This document shows, piece after piece, positions 36,772 to 46,377 of a stretch of DNA of 64,000 nt. Numbering within the stretch: position 1 is the stretch's first letter; each line of letters begins with the position of its first letter. A model generated the notes under the pieces. It saw only the letters and a list, made by a program, of their open reading frames with translations. It made no database searches and was not told where the DNA came from. Source of the DNA: a candidate division KSB1 bacterium (GTDB taxonomy: Bacteria > Zhuqueibacterota > Zhuqueibacteria > Residuimicrobiales > Krinioviventaceae); the NCBI GenBank assembly GCA_034521575.1, contig JAXHMJ010000001.1, positions 389,282 to 453,281 of the forward strand. Direction: 5' to 3'. The position numbers and the translations under genes are program-made.

Positions 36772-38730
36772 TTACGGATTTACAAGGATAAATTTGCGGC
36801 TTAGTGTCCGATCTCCGGCCTGCATCTTTAAGATATACAGTCCGCTGGACACCAGAGCGCCATCGCCGGCGGTTCCATCCCAGGATATTTTATACACATC
36901 GCTCAGATGCAGCCGGTTAACCAGAGTTCTGATACGTTCGCCCAATACATTATACACCGAAACCTCTACCGGCAGCGGCTCTTTTCTGCTGGAAACATGA
37001 TAGTTCACATACACGTTCTGACCCAGCCGGGCCGGGGTGGGATAAATCGGAGCCAAACCGGATAATTCATGCTCAAAGCCGAACGGAAGCGGCTCAGAAA
37101 TCATGTCAAATTCGCCAGGCAACGCCTGATCCGGGTCAATAGTCAATTTCACGGGCCGGGCCTCAAAACGCCGTTCGAAAATATGTTGTTTATGGGTAAA
37201 AAACAATGTGTCGCGCAGAGTCCGATGCGGAAACGTCCATTCAATTTCAAGCGGAAACGGGTGCGGGAACACATCAAACAACAGCTGATCGGTTTCAATT
37301 TGCGTCCTATAAGCATTTCCGCTTGTTTGGTAATCCCAGGCAATCCGCAGCTGCGGATATCCGGCACCCCATAGCCAGGTTGAGAAAAAATCATCCAGAG
37401 ACCGGCCGTAAATTTGTTCAGCCACTGATCGGAATCCGAAAACCGTTGCGTTGTCAAAAGCATAGCGGCAAGCGTAGGTTTTCAGGATTTGAAAAAATCG
37501 CTCATCGCCGGTGTGCCAGCGCAGCCGGTGCAGCACCCAGGATCCTTTATTATAAACCGTACCGCCCCACATAAATTCCGGATCATAAATGGAAAAATGC
37601 CCGCGCTGCAGGGTTTCGCGTTTATAAAGCGTAAACTGCCGCTGCAAATGCTCATTTTTGGACCGCTGCCCGTAAAAATCTTCAATAAAGATCACTTCAC
37701 TGTAAGAGGCGAACCCCTCGTTGAGCCAGATTTCCCGCCAGTCAGACAAAGTAACCCAATCTCCCCACCATTGATGCGCCAGTTCATGTGCAATTACATA
37801 TTCATAACGCAAATCTCCGGTAATTAATGACGAAGAATAAGTGGTCATACTCTGATGTTCCATAGCTCCTCTGTGAGGAACCTGCACCATGCTGTACTGT
37901 TCGAATGGATAGAGGCCAAAACGAGTTTCAAAAATACGCATCATATCCCCTATATTCTGCCAGTCGGTTTGCGCAGCTTGTGCAAATCCCGGAAGAATAT
38001 AAAATTTCAGAGGAATCTCACGTCCGTCCAGAGACGTATAGGTTGTTTTCAATGTATCATAGTCGGCAGCGGCGAACGCAATGAGATAGCTTGCAATCGG
38101 ATCGTCTTCGTACCAGTGAAAGGTTCGGGTACTATCGTATTCTGTGATTGAAATCAGTTCACCATTGGCCACCAGATCAAACGGCCGGGGAACGGTAACC
38201 GTCATGTCCAACGTCGCTTTGTCCGAAGGAATATCATTCGAAGGCACCCAATACCGAAGCATGGACGGAGGATTTGAATTCAACCCCTCCCCGTAACTAT
38301 AAATCACGCTGTCTTTGAAAAAGAAACCGCCGCTTCCGTCATTTCCTGGGTGGCCGTGATAAAACACTGTGGTTTTAAACTCGGTCTCGCCTGAAAACGG
38401 AATAATGACATGTTCCGATGTTTGTTCAAAGGGAGCCGGCTGTCCGTTCAGATGAACGGAATCGACATGTAACTCGAGCAGATCAAGTGTAAAGTTTTCA
38501 CTGTTATCATCAGTGCGTTTCAATTCAAGTTCAACTCTTGCGGATATGCTTTGTTGTTCCGGGAAAATTGCGAGATGAACATCATAATGGAGTACATTGA
38601 CAGGGTTCGAAAGAGGTTCAGAAAGAAAGAGAGAGGGCGAATTCTGGGTCGGTTTTTCCGGATGCAGACCATCAGCGCTCGCAGCGGAGACCACAACCCA
38701 TCCGATATATAATACCCGCAAAAATTTCAT
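36772..38730 (-). CDS. M1-family metallopeptidase with T9SS sorting domain
   Basis: About 652 residues from ATG 38730; this start overlaps the preceding stop (ATGA) and gives a good signal peptide (FLRVLYIGWVVVSAASADG). The zinc motif HELAHQWWGDW is followed by LNEGFAS with the third ligand Glu, and RGAMEHQSM corresponds to the GAMEN substrate-binding loop. The N-terminal beta-domain is present. The last 80 residues form a T9SS type A sorting domain (IYPTPARLGQNV, VYNVLGERIRTL, SGLYILKM). It acts outside the cell as an aminopeptidase. Confidence 0.92.
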   Translation of the reverse strand: MKFLRVLYIGWVVVSAASADGLHPEKPTQNSPSLFLSEPLSNPVNVLHYDVHLAIFPEQQSISARVELELKRTDDNSENFTLDLLELHVDSVHLNGQPAPFEQTSEHVIIPFSGETEFKTTVFYHGHPGNDGSGGFFFKDSVIYSYGEGLNSNPPSMLRYWVPSNDIPSDKATLDMTVTVPRPFDLVANGELISITEYDSTRTFHWYEDDPIASYLIAFAAADYDTLKTTYTSLDGREIPLKFYILPGFAQAAQTDWQNIGDMMRIFETRFGLYPFEQYSMVQVPHRGAMEHQSMTTYSSSLITGDLRYEYVIAHELAHQWWGDWVTLSDWREIWLNEGFASYSEVIFIEDFYGQRSKNEHLQRQFTLYKRETLQRGHFSIYDPEFMWGGTVYNKGSWVLHRLRWHTGDERFFQILKTYACRYAFDNATVFGFRSVAEQIYGRSLDDFFSTWLWGAGYPQLRIAWDYQTSGNAYRTQIETDQLLFDVFPHPFPLEIEWTFPHRTLRDTLFFTHKQHIFERRFEARPVKLTIDPDQALPGEFDMISEPLPFGFEHELSGLAPIYPTPARLGQNVYVNYHVSSRKEPLPVEVSVYNVLGERIRTLVNRLHLSDVYKISWDGTAGDGALVSSGLYILKMQAGDRTLSRKFILVNP

Positions 38731-38933
38731 TTTCGACGGCTCCGAAAACCTGTAAACACCAGAATCCCAATACCCAATACACCGCCCCACAGCATGAGCA
38801 CAAGGGTGCGCGGCGCTGAACACAGTATTAATTCTCCGGCCATCATCAACAACGCAATGCTTATATAGATGATGCCCCGTTTTTGCAGACTATTCAAAGA
38901 TTTAAATCGATTCCATAAATTAATCATATTCAT
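38727..38933 (-). CDS. Small membrane protein
   Basis: About 68 residues from ATG 38933 (ATG 38927 also possible). Both starts overlap the stop of the methyltransferase gene, and its own stop overlaps the M1 peptidase start, so translation is coupled on both sides. Two membrane helices (GIIYISIALLMMAGELILCS and LVLMLWGGVLGIGILVFTGF) and a basic tail (RSRRK). No known family was recognised. The overlaps on both sides are the main evidence that it is real. Confidence 0.7.
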   Translation of the reverse strand: MNMINLWNRFKSLNSLQKRGIIYISIALLMMAGELILCSAPRTLVLMLWGGVLGIGILVFTGFRSRRK

Positions 38934-39477
38934 GTATATCCGATAGTTGTTCATATTGTCTTAAAAGCTCATAGATCATCACCCCATACGCAACGGAAAC
39001 ATTCAGGGACTGCTTTATGCCGTGCATGGGGATTTCAACCGCGGCATCGGCTTTGTCCAGCAGGGATTGCCCCACGCCCTGATATTCGTGACCGATCAAC
39101 AGGCAGACCGGGAACCGATAAATCGGCCGGCGGAAATCACAGCTTGAATTCGTATGTTCAAGGGCAACAATCTGATATCCCTGCTGTTTCAACGTGGCAA
39201 TAAGCGGATTCGCATCAGGGACATAACTCCAGGGAACGGATTCCTCGGCGCCCAGACTTGTTTTTCGAATTTCATCGCGCGGTGGTTGTCCGGTGATTCC
39301 GCACAAATACAGATGCTGCAGACGCACCGCATCGCTGGTGCGGAACAAAGCTCCGACGTTATGCAGACTGCGTATATTATCCGCAATCACGACGACCGGA
39401 CAGCGCTCCAGGGTGCGTAAACGCTCCAGGTCGGGTTGTTTTTCCTGTATTTCTTCAAACGTCAGCTTTTTTATCAT
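38920..39477 (-). CDS. SpoU/TrmH-family RNA ribose methyltransferase
   Basis: About 185 residues from ATG 39477. The SPOUT motifs are clear: VVIADNIRSLHNVGALFRTS (motif 1), CLLIGHEYQGV (motif 2) and VEIPMHGIKQSLNVSVAYG (motif 3, SAM-binding knot). It methylates the 2'-OH of a ribose in tRNA or rRNA; the target base cannot be assigned. Its place inside an operon of secreted peptidases looks incidental. Confidence 0.9.
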   Translation of the reverse strand: MIKKLTFEEIQEKQPDLERLRTLERCPVVVIADNIRSLHNVGALFRTSDAVRLQHLYLCGITGQPPRDEIRKTSLGAEESVPWSYVPDANPLIATLKQQGYQIVALEHTNSSCDFRRPIYRFPVCLLIGHEYQGVGQSLLDKADAAVEIPMHGIKQSLNVSVAYGVMIYELLRQYEQLSDIHEYD

Positions 39478-39500
39478 ATTCAAATCAAAAATAAAAAATA

Positions 39501-40382
39501 TCAGAACCAGCGTGCAGCGCGACGGATTTCGGAAAGTTTTATTTCCGCTGCTTTTTCACCCTGTCGGATAAATTCCTGCAAGTGATCAAAGTGAGACCAG
39601 TGAAAATTACCCACCTGCGGCTGTATCAGGACATCTGCTTCTTTGACGAGTTCATCCCGGTAGTACTTTGATGTGATTCGGGAATTGCGCATGACGATAT
39701 CGACGGCGTTGTCCAGTCGGGGCTTTTCGGACAGCTCTGCGGATACATCAGAGGCAATAATTTTTTTGTGTTTGATTAACTTTTTGGCGGCACGTACAGG
39801 TACGGAAGAGGTTGCCGCTCCGTCAATCAGCAGTTTGCCTTCATATTCCACAGGCGGCAGCACACCGGGCAGTGCAGAACTGGCTGCAACCGCAGATGTT
39901 ATGGGTCCGCTACTGAGTATCACTTCATCGCCGGTCAATACATCGGTGGCCACGGCCGCGAAGGGAATCCGGGTTTCTTCGATCGGCTGTTCCCGCAGCA
40001 AAATTTCCAGAGCAAATATCATATCTTCGGGATCCAGATGAGTCTTTTTGGACCCCTTGCCCAGCAGCACCTGGTCCCGGAACCGGGTGGCGAGAGTGTC
40101 AAACCAGCGCTGTGATTCGCTTTTTTTATTCTTTTTTTCTTTCCGGGCCGGGGGGTCGGATCTGTTTTGCTCCAGATATTGCTGAAAATTGGATATCACG
40201 TTTTCAATGGAACCGGACTGCGCGTACATGGCGCCGACAATTGCTCCCATGCTGGTGCCCACGATTCGATCGATAGGTATCTTTTCGCGCTCCAGAACCC
40301 GCAACACCCCGAGATGTGCAAACCCTCTTGCCCCGCCTCCCCCGAGGGCCAAACCAATTGGTCGTTTTAGCAGAATACTCAC
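39501..40382 (-). CDS. Patatin-like phospholipase (RssA family)
   Basis: The protein has 293 residues. The oxyanion hole is GLALGGGGARGFAHLGVL, the nucleophile elbow GTSMGAIVGA (Ser), and the catalytic Asp lies in LIDGAATSSVP. No signal peptide, so a cytoplasmic or peripheral lipid esterase. Its ATG overlaps the stop of the subtilisin gene by four bases. Confidence 0.92.
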   Translation of the reverse strand: MSILLKRPIGLALGGGGARGFAHLGVLRVLEREKIPIDRIVGTSMGAIVGAMYAQSGSIENVISNFQQYLEQNRSDPPARKEKKNKKSESQRWFDTLATRFRDQVLLGKGSKKTHLDPEDMIFALEILLREQPIEETRIPFAAVATDVLTGDEVILSSGPITSAVAASSALPGVLPPVEYEGKLLIDGAATSSVPVRAAKKLIKHKKIIASDVSAELSEKPRLDNAVDIVMRNSRITSKYYRDELVKEADVLIQPQVGNFHWSHFDHLQEFIRQGEKAAEIKLSEIRRAARWF

Positions 40383-42040
40383 CTTTGCTTTCTTAATACT
40401 GTAAATTTTCCAGTGGATGTCTGATCGCCCAGTTTGACCCGGTAAATATAAATACCATTGGCAGGCGTACGCTCAGGTGTCCACATCAAAACCTGGCCTG
40501 CTCCGAGCACACCGGGTTCATGTAAGGATGCAATTTTTTGACCCAGAATATTGTGTATATCAATCGTAACCGGTATTTGTGATTTGGCGTCAATCATAAA
40601 TTTTGCGCTTCCGTGCTGAAAGGGATAAAAAGGATTCGGGTATTGACTGACAAATGACGTGGTATCCGGCAATCCCGCAACAGGCCCAAAGGCTTTGACA
40701 GCTTTGAGCACATCAATCAATCCAAATCCGTAAATATTATCCGGCCGGGTAAACCGGTCGGCTGTGGTCACCAGGGCCTGACGAACCTGCATGGGCGTCA
40801 GTTCCGGATGCGCCTGCAAAATTAACGCAACGGCTGCAGCGACCTGAGGCGCGGCGTAACTGGTTCCGGAGCCGTTGTTCGAATAGGCGCCGCTCGCTCT
40901 CACCAGAGTGCAGTTCGATCCCATGGCCACCACATCCGGTTTGATACGCCCGTCCGCGGTCGGACCTCTTGAGCTGAATCCGGCAATCATTCCGTTCAGG
41001 TCAACAGCACCGACGGCAATCACGCTGTCGCCGTCCGCAGGCGGGGTAACGATCGTCCAGGGATCGTTACCTTCATTGCCCGCCGAGGCAATCACAACAA
41101 TTCCTTTTTTCACGGCCAGATCTGCAGCCCGGGTAATGGGCGCCGTATCCCCGTCCGCATCAGAGGGTTCGTACCAGTCAATATAGCCGAGACTGGTGGT
41201 AATAATATCTGCGCCCTGCTGCTCGGCCCATTCAGCCGCTGCAATCCAAAAATCTTCTTCAACCTCGGTTTCGCTTTTTATATCTTCCGTCTTGGCCAGC
41301 AGGAATGAAGCTTCAAACGCAGGGGCGATCAGCCAGTTTTCGTGAAACCCGCCGATCAGCGACAGCACCGACGTGCCGTGATTGTGCTGACTGGATACAT
41401 CCACAGATTCATTTTCTACAATATTATCCCCGTAAATAAAATCACGGGTGTCTACAATATTCAGATGTTCAAACACCGGCAAATCGGTTTTAAATCCTGA
41501 ATCAAACACCCCGATCAGCACATCTTTGCCTGTCAATCCGAGTGTATGAGTTTCCGGCACGTTGATGAGTTCATTCTGGGTCAACGAGGGACCGTATTCG
41601 TACAATGTACGCATCGATTTCAGAGATTTGGACAACGGTTTTGCGGCGACCGGTTTGCGGCGGCCGCGCAGAACCGGCTGAATATGAGAAATAAATGTTT
41701 CAGAAAGCAGTTTTTGTTTCTGTTCCGGTGAAACCCGGACGCTGGCCGCGTTCAGCCAGCGGGAAACCACTACGGGCTGGATATCAAACTCGGTCAGTTT
41801 GTTCAAATACGGCTGATACACCGGACGATCGGTTTGATCCACCAGCCGTCTGCCGGTCGGAGTGACCTTGGCCCGGCGGGATTTGGCCCGCTCTGACAAT
41901 TCAGCTGCCACCCGCGTCCACCCGCTCTTTTTCAAAGCCGGCCCTTTGTCCTCGAAAAAAATCCAGACTTTTTCAGAAGCGGAAACAGCGGTAGCACCTG
42001 CGATCAACAGCAGACAGAAAGATACAAGATAGTTCTTCAT
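40379..42040 (-). CDS. Subtilisin-like serine protease (S8) with T9SS sorting domain
   Basis: The protein has 553 residues: signal peptide (SFCLLLIAGATAVSA), a propeptide of about 130 residues, then the S8 domain with Asp in LIGVFDSGF, His in HNHGTSVLSLIGG, the oxyanion Asn in VIASAGNEGN, and Ser in GSGTSYAAPQVAAAV. The C-terminal T9SS sorting domain is plain (YPNPFYPF, IHNILGQKIASL, GIYIYRVKLG). It is a secreted or surface protease, located between the cyclophilin and patatin genes. Confidence 0.94.
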   Translation of the reverse strand: MKNYLVSFCLLLIAGATAVSASEKVWIFFEDKGPALKKSGWTRVAAELSERAKSRRAKVTPTGRRLVDQTDRPVYQPYLNKLTEFDIQPVVVSRWLNAASVRVSPEQKQKLLSETFISHIQPVLRGRRKPVAAKPLSKSLKSMRTLYEYGPSLTQNELINVPETHTLGLTGKDVLIGVFDSGFKTDLPVFEHLNIVDTRDFIYGDNIVENESVDVSSQHNHGTSVLSLIGGFHENWLIAPAFEASFLLAKTEDIKSETEVEEDFWIAAAEWAEQQGADIITTSLGYIDWYEPSDADGDTAPITRAADLAVKKGIVVIASAGNEGNDPWTIVTPPADGDSVIAVGAVDLNGMIAGFSSRGPTADGRIKPDVVAMGSNCTLVRASGAYSNNGSGTSYAAPQVAAAVALILQAHPELTPMQVRQALVTTADRFTRPDNIYGFGLIDVLKAVKAFGPVAGLPDTTSFVSQYPNPFYPFQHGSAKFMIDAKSQIPVTIDIHNILGQKIASLHEPGVLGAGQVLMWTPERTPANGIYIYRVKLGDQTSTGKFTVLRKQR

Positions 42041-42057
42041 GCGAAACCCTGTTTTTT

Positions 42058-42789
42058 TTACAGATCAGTTTTGTTTATCATGTAAACTCTATAAAGATAG
42101 ACGGGTTCCACAGGAAAAGACGGCTCGCCGGTTGCGGGATTTTCTTTCACTTCCACGCTGCCGATCTCCTGCACCACATCCAGTCCCTTGACCACTTTAC
42201 CGAACACCGTGTATTTGCCGTCCAGCGGTTTGGTGCGTTCCCGGGACAGACAGATGAAAAACTGGCTGCCGGCGCTGTTGGGATCACGGCTGCGCGCCAT
42301 GGAGAGCACGCCAAGGTCATGCGGAATGTCATTGAATTCAGCAGGAATATTGTATCCCGGACCACCGGTGCCGTCATTAAGAGGCGAGTCATCACGGGTC
42401 ATAATATCACCGCCCTGTATAACAAAATCCTCAATGACCCGGTGAAAATAAGTACAGTCGAAAAAGCCGATTGTTGCCAGGCGCTTGAACGACCGGCTGT
42501 GCTGCGGGGCCACATCCGGGAAAAACTCTACAACAATATCTCCCATACTGGTTTCCAGAATCGCATATTCATCTTGTGCGACCTGTTCCACCTTGGTTTC
42601 CTGGGCCTCTTGTTGGATACTGTCAATTACGGCCTGAGATACCGGCTCACAGGGAGAGTCCGATGCCGTCTGAACGCTGTCCGCCTGTACCGCTTCATCT
42701 GACTCTGTGGCGGGTGTTGTTTTCTTTTCTTCCGTACAGGCAGCTGCAAACAGCGCTACCATTAATCCGGTTAGCAAAAGCTTTTTCAT
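42058..42789 (-). CDS. Cyclophilin-type peptidyl-prolyl isomerase, lipoprotein
   Basis: The protein has 243 residues. The N-terminus is a lipoprotein signal (LLLTGLMVALFAAACTEE, lipobox AAAC), followed by an acidic linker of about 50 residues. The cyclophilin domain begins at AILETSMGDIVVEFFPDVAP and has FHRVIEDFVIQGGD (active-site Arg), SAGSQFFICL and DGKYTVFGKVVKG. It should assist folding of exported proteins in the periplasm. First gene of the seven-gene operon 42789-36051; AGGAGA lies upstream of the start. Confidence 0.93.
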   Translation of the reverse strand: MKKLLLTGLMVALFAAACTEEKKTTPATESDEAVQADSVQTASDSPCEPVSQAVIDSIQQEAQETKVEQVAQDEYAILETSMGDIVVEFFPDVAPQHSRSFKRLATIGFFDCTYFHRVIEDFVIQGGDIMTRDDSPLNDGTGGPGYNIPAEFNDIPHDLGVLSMARSRDPNSAGSQFFICLSRERTKPLDGKYTVFGKVVKGLDVVQEIGSVEVKENPATGEPSFPVEPVYLYRVYMINKTDL

Positions 42790-42980
42790 AATCAGGTTTT
42801 CTCCTCTTACATGTTTTCAAATCAAGCGAATCGTTATTCACCTCAATTCATCTCTTAAATGTATAAAAAATCCGCACGATTTCAAATTGAAAGTTTGAGT
42901 GTACAGACATGCGCAGTATTCGGATTAAAATCGCCTGAACTTTTTATTGTTATTTCCCCTGCAAACCGCTAAGTTAAGTC

Positions 42981-45479
42981 ATGCCGAACAACACCCCAAA
43001 ACCCTTCGCTCAGGTTGTGTTTCCTGTCGCGGTTCAGCGCGCTTTTACCTATATCGTTCCGGAACGTTTTTACGAGGATGCATTGCCGGGCGTGCGTGTG
43101 CTGTGCCCGTTTGGACCCCGCAAGACCACCGGCTTTGTCATTGACCGTGTGGATACAACTGATGTTCCGAAAACAAAACTCAAAGAAATCGAGGAAGTGC
43201 TGGACCCTGTGCCGCTGTTCACTCCGGCGGTGCTGCAGACTGCCAAATGGATCGCGGATTATTATCTTTGCGGCTGGGGCGAAGCGTTGAAAGCGGCGCT
43301 GCCGCCGGGAATCAATATCGACTCGGAACGTCTGATCCGTTTGACGCATCCCAAACCGGATGAGCTGGCTGAATTCCTGCAGCCGCGCGCGCCCCGGCAG
43401 GCGGAAATCATCCTGCGTCTCGCTGCACAAAATTCCATGTCAGTCCGCCGTCTGGAAAAAGCCATGGGAATCAGTATTTATTCACCGCTGAAAACCCTGC
43501 GCCAGAAGGGGCTGGTGCGCATGGAACTGTCTCTGCCCGGACCCAAAGCGCGCATCAAATATGAAGTCATTGTTAAACTTTCATCCGATATTTCCTACGA
43601 TGATATGGGCGGGATCATACATGATCTTCATAGCCAGGCGCCAAAACAGGCGCAGGTGCTGGAATGCCTGATGGCCATGGAGGTACATGAACTGGCGCGC
43701 AGCGATCTGTATCAGGCGACAGGTGTCAACCGGTCCAGCCTCAAATCTTTGCTTGAAAAAGGATATATCAGCGAAGAAAAACGCGAAGTACTGCGCGATT
43801 ATTACGACCAAATGCAGGTAGAAAAGCCGGTCGACCTGACTCTGAATTCAGACCAACAGCAGAGTCTAAGCACTCTGAAATCAGCCCTGGACACCGGATC
43901 GTTTCAGACTCTACTGCTTTACGGCGTCACCGGAAGCGGCAAGACCCAGGTTTACATTGAAGCCCTGCATCACGCGCTAAAGAAGGGCAAGACCGCCATC
44001 GTGATGGTGCCCGAGATCGCCCTGACACCCCAGACGGTTCGGCGTTTTCGCGCCCATTTCGGCGACAAGGTGGCCGTGTTTCACAGCCGAATGTCCGCCG
44101 GCGAACGCTACGATTCCTGGCGCAAAACCTGGGAAGGCGAACATACTGTGGTGATCGGACCGCGTTCGGCAATTTTTGCGCCGCTGCGCAACGTGGGACT
44201 CATTGTGATCGATGAAGAGCATGAACCGTCGTACAAACAGACCGATCAGTCGCCGCGCTATCATGCCCGCGATGTGGCGGTGATGCGGGCGGTGCTTGAA
44301 AACGCGGTGTGCTTGCTCGGCTCCGCCACACCGTCCGTGGAATCGTATTATAATGTGCATTCCGGAAAATATAATCTGCTGCAACTGCCGCAGCGCATCG
44401 ACAATGTGCCCATGCCCGAGGTGCGCATTGTGGATATGAAACGCGAACCGCGCATCATCGGCCGCACCGATCCGATTATTTTTTCCCGTATGCTGCGTGA
44501 AAAAATTGAAGAAAAACTGAACAAGGGCGAACAGATTATTCTCTTCCTGAACCGGCGCGGATTCGCCACTTTGTTCAAATGCAAAGACTGCGGCTACCTG
44601 GCCAAATGCGAACACTGCGACATTACTCTGACGTACCATCTTCGCGGCCAGCTGCTGAAATGCCATTACTGCGGCTATACTCGCAAGTCGCCGGACACCT
44701 GTCCCGAATGCAACGGCACCGACGTGTTTCTGCGCGGCATCGGCACGCAGCGCGTGGAAGAGGAGCTGCACACCCTGTTTCCGGGCGTCGACTGTCTGCG
44801 TATGGACGTGGACACCACACGCGGCCGCCGGGCGCATGACAAGGTGCTGGCGCGATTCGCGTCCGGACAATATCCCATCCTGCTCGGCACCCAGATGGTA
44901 GCCAAAGGACTGGATTTTCCCAATGTCACGCTGGTCGGAGTGATTTCAGCAGACACCGAGCTGCTGTTCCCCGATTTCCGCTCGGCTGAACGCACGTTTC
45001 AGCTTTTAACCCAGGTGGCGGGACGGGCCGGACGCAAGGACAAACTGGGTCAAGTGATCATCCAGACATTTTCCCCGGATCATTACAGTCTGCAATATGC
45101 CAAAAAACACGATTACGACAATTTTTTCAAATCCGAATTATTTGACCGTCGTAAACTCAATTACCCGCCCTATAGCCGCGTGATCAACGTCCTGTTCCGC
45201 GGTGAAGACGAGGCCAAAGTCGAGCAAACCGCTGTTCGAGTTGCAGAATATATACCAGCGCACGAGTCTTTCCGTATGCTGGGTCCGGCGCCGGCGCCGC
45301 TGTCCAGGATTCAGAACAACTATCGCTGGCAGATCCTGCTTATGGGAGAAAAGGAAAAAGACGCGTCCGGACGCATCATGAAACAGTCCCTGAAAACCGG
45401 ACTGGAGACGTTTCATAAAAATCAGCGCCGGTCCAACGTCAGCATTGCTGTGGACGTGGACCCGAGTTCTATTTTATAA
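42981..45479 (+). CDS. priA: Primosomal protein N', replication restart helicase
   Basis: The protein has 832 residues, full length. The N-terminal DNA-binding domain starts FAQVVFPVAVQRAFTYIVPE. Helicase motifs: Walker A YGVTGSGKTQVYIEAL, DEEH in LIVIDEEHEPSYKQTDQS, LLGSATPSVES and the QVAGRAGR motif VI. Eight zinc-binding cysteines lie in the insert (CKDCGYLAKCEHC, CHYCGY, CPEC). It reloads the replisome at stalled forks. It is transcribed divergently from the cyclophilin operon. Confidence 0.96.
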   Translation: MPNNTPKPFAQVVFPVAVQRAFTYIVPERFYEDALPGVRVLCPFGPRKTTGFVIDRVDTTDVPKTKLKEIEEVLDPVPLFTPAVLQTAKWIADYYLCGWGEALKAALPPGINIDSERLIRLTHPKPDELAEFLQPRAPRQAEIILRLAAQNSMSVRRLEKAMGISIYSPLKTLRQKGLVRMELSLPGPKARIKYEVIVKLSSDISYDDMGGIIHDLHSQAPKQAQVLECLMAMEVHELARSDLYQATGVNRSSLKSLLEKGYISEEKREVLRDYYDQMQVEKPVDLTLNSDQQQSLSTLKSALDTGSFQTLLLYGVTGSGKTQVYIEALHHALKKGKTAIVMVPEIALTPQTVRRFRAHFGDKVAVFHSRMSAGERYDSWRKTWEGEHTVVIGPRSAIFAPLRNVGLIVIDEEHEPSYKQTDQSPRYHARDVAVMRAVLENAVCLLGSATPSVESYYNVHSGKYNLLQLPQRIDNVPMPEVRIVDMKREPRIIGRTDPIIFSRMLREKIEEKLNKGEQIILFLNRRGFATLFKCKDCGYLAKCEHCDITLTYHLRGQLLKCHYCGYTRKSPDTCPECNGTDVFLRGIGTQRVEEELHTLFPGVDCLRMDVDTTRGRRAHDKVLARFASGQYPILLGTQMVAKGLDFPNVTLVGVISADTELLFPDFRSAERTFQLLTQVAGRAGRKDKLGQVIIQTFSPDHYSLQYAKKHDYDNFFKSELFDRRKLNYPPYSRVINVLFRGEDEAKVEQTAVRVAEYIPAHESFRMLGPAPAPLSRIQNNYRWQILLMGEKEKDASGRIMKQSLKTGLETFHKNQRRSNVSIAVDVDPSSIL

Positions 45480-45542
45480 GCCGGCCCCGCCAATTGCTGT
45501 GTTATATTCTGTGTATATATCAAGCTACGACTTTTCCGGATC

Positions 45543-45768
45543 TTTGTCGTACAGCTCGCCTGCTGTGCGACAAATGGGAGGGGCAGGATGCAGCCTTTTT
45601 CAGGAATTTGCCGCGACCACTCGTCGCACAATCGGGGAATTGTACGACGAGGTCTGGTTTGGAGAGCATCATCCGTGATGCTGCCGTGCAGGGCCTGCCC
45701 GGAGAGCCCGGTTGCCCGTCCAGCACCTGCCCCGAACATTCGCAGCACAACAAAAAGCAGTTGTACTA
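45543..45768 (+). repeat. Cluster of three related palindromes (REP-like)
   Basis: Three hairpins with 13-base arms of related sequence: H1 45543-45574 (TTTGTCGTACAGC / GCTGTGCGACAAA), H2 45617-45649 region (CTCGTCGCACAAT / ATTGTACGACGAG) and H3 about 45737-45768 (TTCGCAGCACAAC / GTTGTACTACGAA). The arms align base for base and share a weak or mismatched pair in the middle. The form (GTCG-like head plus imperfect palindrome, in multiples) is that of REP elements spread by RAYT transposases. A further helix, GGGGCAGG near 45583 with CCTGCCCC near 45726, can enclose H2. Confidence 0.65.
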
Positions 45769-45868
45769 CGAAATCCTGTTTTGAATTCCGGGATTCAGCC
45801 GCGAATCACACGAGAGGGGTATGAGCAATATGTGTTGCGAGCGGACAGATGTCCCGGTTCCTTGTGCA

Positions 45869-45901
45869 CCCCGGATCGATATCCGGGGCGATCTTTTTTT
45901 A
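45869..45901 (+). terminator. Rho-independent-type terminator downstream of the palindrome cluster
   Basis: CCCCGGAT / ATCCGGGG stem with loop CGAT, then CGATC and seven T. It lies 390 bases after priA, with no gene between, so it may end either a long priA transcript or a separate non-coding transcript covering the palindromes. Confidence 0.7.
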
Positions 45902-45947
45902 CCTTTTTGAAATAGCAATAGCAGACCGTCTAGCTGCCCGGTCTATT

Positions 45948-46062
45948 GGTTCGCAAATCGTATTTTCCCCATTGCACAAAAAACTTTGTTTATTGTCTCC
46001 TTTCGCACGCGCCCTGACGCCCCGACTCTGTCCCCAATCCCGAATATCCACTTGTCCAAAAG
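45948..46062 (+). repeat. Dispersed repeat, copy A
   Basis: About 115 bases that align directly with 55676-55800 at roughly three-quarters identity by eye. Shared blocks include CCATTGCACAA, AAACTTTGTTT, TTGTCTCC and CGCCCCGACTCTGT. The small hairpin around AAACTTTGTTT is imperfect in this copy. It lies just left of the pectin locus. Confidence 0.7.
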
Positions 46063-46377
46063 TGGGCGCGGATATTAATTTTCGCGCCATCCACCATTGA
46101 TCACCGATTTTGACAGTAATGACCGGCAGGTTTCATCAGAATGGGTGGCAGATTCGTTCCCGAACATCCAATCAAAGAACACAAAAGACAGCTTCGCAGT
46201 GATCGTACATCAAGTCATTTTATTATGGTTAATCAATTCAGATTGATTTTTTTCAATTTGGCATATATGCTTCTGCATTATTTCAGAAAATGACATCTGA
46301 AAAATACCAGTTTTGCCACAGCTGATTTCAATACGATTCGTCTCAAAATCATCAAAATTGCCGGCCAAATCAAAAAG

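Noticed and set aside
45543-45768. Possible CRISPR array or integron attC sites
   Set aside because: The repeats are diverged palindromes at irregular spacing (about 74 and 121 bases) without constant-length spacers, and the attC core RYYYAAC / GTTRRRY is not met.
45480-45901. RNase P RNA, tmRNA, SRP RNA or 6S RNA
   Set aside because: The conserved cores (GAGGAAAGTCC of RNase P, tmRNA tRNA-like ends, the SRP GGAAGGAAGC-type loop) are absent; only the size and hairpins are suggestive.
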